A stretch of DNA of 64,000 nucleotides from Vreelandella neptunia. GTDB lineage: Bacteria; Pseudomonadota; Gammaproteobacteria; Pseudomonadales; Halomonadaceae. The stretch spans positions 4,216,001 through 4,280,000 of the forward strand of contig NZ_CP140255.1 of the NCBI RefSeq assembly GCF_034479615.1, in the 5' to 3' direction. Below the pieces are notes generated by a model. The model was not told the DNA's origin, made no database searches, and worked only from the letters and a program-made list of their open reading frames with translations. Positions 62,417-64,000 of this stretch are shown here, one piece after another. The stretch's first letter is position 1. Each line of letters begins with the position of its first letter. Both the position numbers and the translations under genes were made by a program.

Positions 62417-62515
62417 TGCCTTGATGTGCTTTGGTATACCTGGGAGGCACACTATTCAACCGCGTATATTATTTTGCAGAACACTTGGAACGTTGAAAAA
62501 AAGCTTATGAGCTTC

Positions 62516-62540
62516 AGGCTAGGCTAGGCTAGGCTAGGCT
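62516..62540. repeat. Pentanucleotide repeat (AGGCT)x5
   Basis: Five perfect head-to-tail copies of AGGCT, about 125 bp upstream of the sensor kinase start. A short AAGCT-TATG-AGCTT hairpin (62501-62514) precedes it. Such repeats are prone to slippage. The surrounding 250 bp gap is AT-rich and otherwise featureless. Confidence 0.95.
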
Positions 62541-62665
62541 AAACAAATGTAGCTGGCACATAAATCGATAACAAAAACCATGCCGCCAAAGCCAACATTA
62601 TTTTAAATTCAAAAGTTAGCCACAAAAACACATAGATTTGGCCATTTATTGCGAGATTAATCAGC

Positions 62666-64000
62666 ATGGCTAGAACCGTTTTAATGATTCGCCAGCAAAT
62701 TAATCTCGGGTTTGCGCTGGTGCTGATCATGGCGCTCTTAATTATCTTCGTCGTCGTAGACTTAAGAGTAAAGCCTGATCTAATTCAGCAGCAACAGCAG
62801 CAGCTTGCCGTCAACCAGGATCAGTTGATCAGCCTTATCAGCGCCAAGTTAGGCCAAACAGAACTTCTCGCCAGTACGATCGCTCTTGCCGCCTCCCAGT
62901 TGCCTAAAGACGAGGCGCTGTTTAAGGCGCTGTTTCCTCCCATTATCAACAACCGCGGCGACTCGGTCATCGCCGGTGGCGGTATTTGGCCCGAGCCTGG
63001 CGCCTTTACGGAGGAAGCGCAACGACGCAGCTTCTTCTGGGCACGCTCAGCAGGCAACATGCGATACCTTGATGATTACAATGACCCAGACGGCGTGGGC
63101 TATCACACTCAACAATGGTACCAAGTCGGCCGCAATGCACCGATCGATCGCTGCAGCTGGTCAAAAGCCTATACCGATCCCTTCACCGATATACCCATGG
63201 TCACTTGCACTTTACCCATGCAGGAAAACGGCAGCTTTAGCGGCGTGGCCACCGTCGACATGAGGCTTGACGGTATCAAAGAGATACTCGCACGCTACGG
63301 CTCAGAGCAGGGTGGTTATGCCTTTGCGCTCGACTCCACAGGACAAATGCTCAGCTTTCCCCTGTCGGAAGCACAGCTTGAACATTCCGCTGGCTCACTA
63401 ATGACCGCGCGCGAACTCGGCCAGCAACTGCCCTGGCTCAGCGAGACTTTAGACCGAGCCGCCGACCTGCAAAGCCCGACGGTCGTAGCGCTACGCAACG
63501 ACGGCATTCTAGGCGAGGCAGCCTACGTTAACCTGGTAAAACATCCCCAAACCGGCTGGAGAATCGGACTCGTTGTGCCCCAGAGCCGCATGACGGCGTC
63601 GGCGGAAAGCATGGGACTCTTTTTGATGCTAGCCATTGGTGCGTTGCTGGTGATAGTAGGCATTGTGGCGGCCATCATCTCGCGCAACTTACTGGGATTG
63701 ATTCAGCAAACGACGCAACAGATTAGAGAATTAACCCATGGTGAGACCGCTCAGGCACTCGATACCGGCACGATGAACGAAATTGGCGAGCTGCGCCAAG
63801 CGGTCAATGCCTATGGCGACAAACTCAAGTCACTGCTGACCCACTTGGAAAACGTTAAAGATGAGCTGGTGCAGAGTGAAAAACTCGCCTCGCTGGGATC
63901 GCTTGTGTCGGGCATTGCCCATGAGCTTAATACGCCGATTGGCAATGCAATGATGTCATCGACGGCAATCGCGGATGCCAAGCGGCATTTCTCCAGACAG
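62666..64000 (+). CDS. Sensor histidine kinase with Cache and HAMP domains (partial, 3' end outside window)
   Basis: From ATG 62666 an open frame of 445 codons continues past the window. After an N-terminal helix (LGFALVLIMALLIIFVVVDL) comes a large periplasmic Cache-type domain (about 35-310, with GGGIWPEPGAF, RSFFWARSAGNM and WSKAYTDPFTDIPMVTC). A second helix (LFLMLAIGALLVIVGIVAAII) and a HAMP linker follow. The dimerisation domain has SLGSLVSGIAHELNTPIGNA, with the phosphorylated histidine in HELNTP. The catalytic domain lies beyond the edge. The ligand is unknown. The pentanucleotide repeat lies upstream. Confidence 0.9.
   Translation, partial: MARTVLMIRQQINLGFALVLIMALLIIFVVVDLRVKPDLIQQQQQQLAVNQDQLISLISAKLGQTELLASTIALAASQLPKDEALFKALFPPIINNRGDSVIAGGGIWPEPGAFTEEAQRRSFFWARSAGNMRYLDDYNDPDGVGYHTQQWYQVGRNAPIDRCSWSKAYTDPFTDIPMVTCTLPMQENGSFSGVATVDMRLDGIKEILARYGSEQGGYAFALDSTGQMLSFPLSEAQLEHSAGSLMTARELGQQLPWLSETLDRAADLQSPTVVALRNDGILGEAAYVNLVKHPQTGWRIGLVVPQSRMTASAESMGLFLMLAIGALLVIVGIVAAIISRNLLGLIQQTTQQIRELTHGETAQALDTGTMNEIGELRQAVNAYGDKLKSLLTHLENVKDELVQSEKLASLGSLVSGIAHELNTPIGNAMMSSTAIADAKRHFSRQ

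Noticed and set aside
62516..62540. CRISPR-like array
   Set aside because: The units are five bases with no spacers; it is a simple tandem repeat. No CRISPR array or cas gene was seen anywhere.

Overview
The window reads as chromosomal DNA of a moderately GC-rich gammaproteobacterium, most probably a Halomonas-like member of the Halomonadaceae. That placement is an inference from gene content (TRAP transporters, ovothiol synthase, paa and hmg aromatic catabolism) and protein style; no rRNA or tRNA was found to anchor it. About 50 genes or gene remnants are visible. The central theme is catabolism of aromatic amines, phenylacetate and aromatic amino acids.

Layout. 1-10.2 kb is ordinary: a partial MFS transporter, a LysE exporter, a c-di-GMP protein broken by one in-frame stop, an ADP-ribosylglycohydrolase, OvoA (ovothiol synthesis), a NYN-domain protein, NADP glutamate dehydrogenase and Rnk. 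10.6-26.0 kb starts with paaX and ends with paaY. Between them lies a GC-rich island for periplasmic amine oxidation: a sigma-54 activator, a sigma-54 promoter, an aldehyde dehydrogenase, an outer-membrane barrel and all seven quinohemoprotein amine dehydrogenase (QHNDH) genes, qhpA, B, C, D, E, F and G, in two converging operons. 26.0-35.8 kb holds the phenylacetyl-CoA pathway: paaG, a gutted paaH, paaI, paaK, then paaABCDE and paaZ. 35.8-38.8 kb is a complete TRAP transporter (dctMQP). 39.1-52.6 kb covers tyrosine/homogentisate breakdown (hmgA, fumarylacetoacetase, maiA, hppD), a fused indolepyruvate ferredoxin oxidoreductase, two Lrp/AsnC regulators, an orphan second DctP and an IS30-family element inserted in a Rieske gene. 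52.8-64 kb contains a PNPOx-reductase-ferredoxin fusion, a GST, two tandem LysR genes, a PAS-GGDEF protein, a GntR regulator, a Fur-controlled TonB receptor with a binding protein, and a partial sensor kinase.

How it fits together (inference on top of named families). An arylalkylamine such as 2-phenylethylamine would be oxidised in the periplasm by QHNDH to an aldehyde. The FeaB-like dehydrogenase would make phenylacetate, PaaK would activate it, and PaaABCE/G/Z would open the ring aerobically. The indolepyruvate oxidoreductase could feed arylacetyl-CoA from aryl pyruvates, while HppD and the hmg genes take the tyrosine branch to fumarate and acetoacetate. Regulation visible in the DNA includes a consensus -24/-12 promoter, a palindromic operator candidate at paaA, a perfect FNR/ANR box over the paaG promoter and a Fur box.

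Signs of decay and rearrangement are the most unusual content: the internally deleted paaH kept as a translational link, a dctM tail left upstream of a marR gene while a DctP paralogue sits alone 8 kb away, the stop-broken GAF-GGDEF-EAL gene, and an IS insertion that can be undone to the base.
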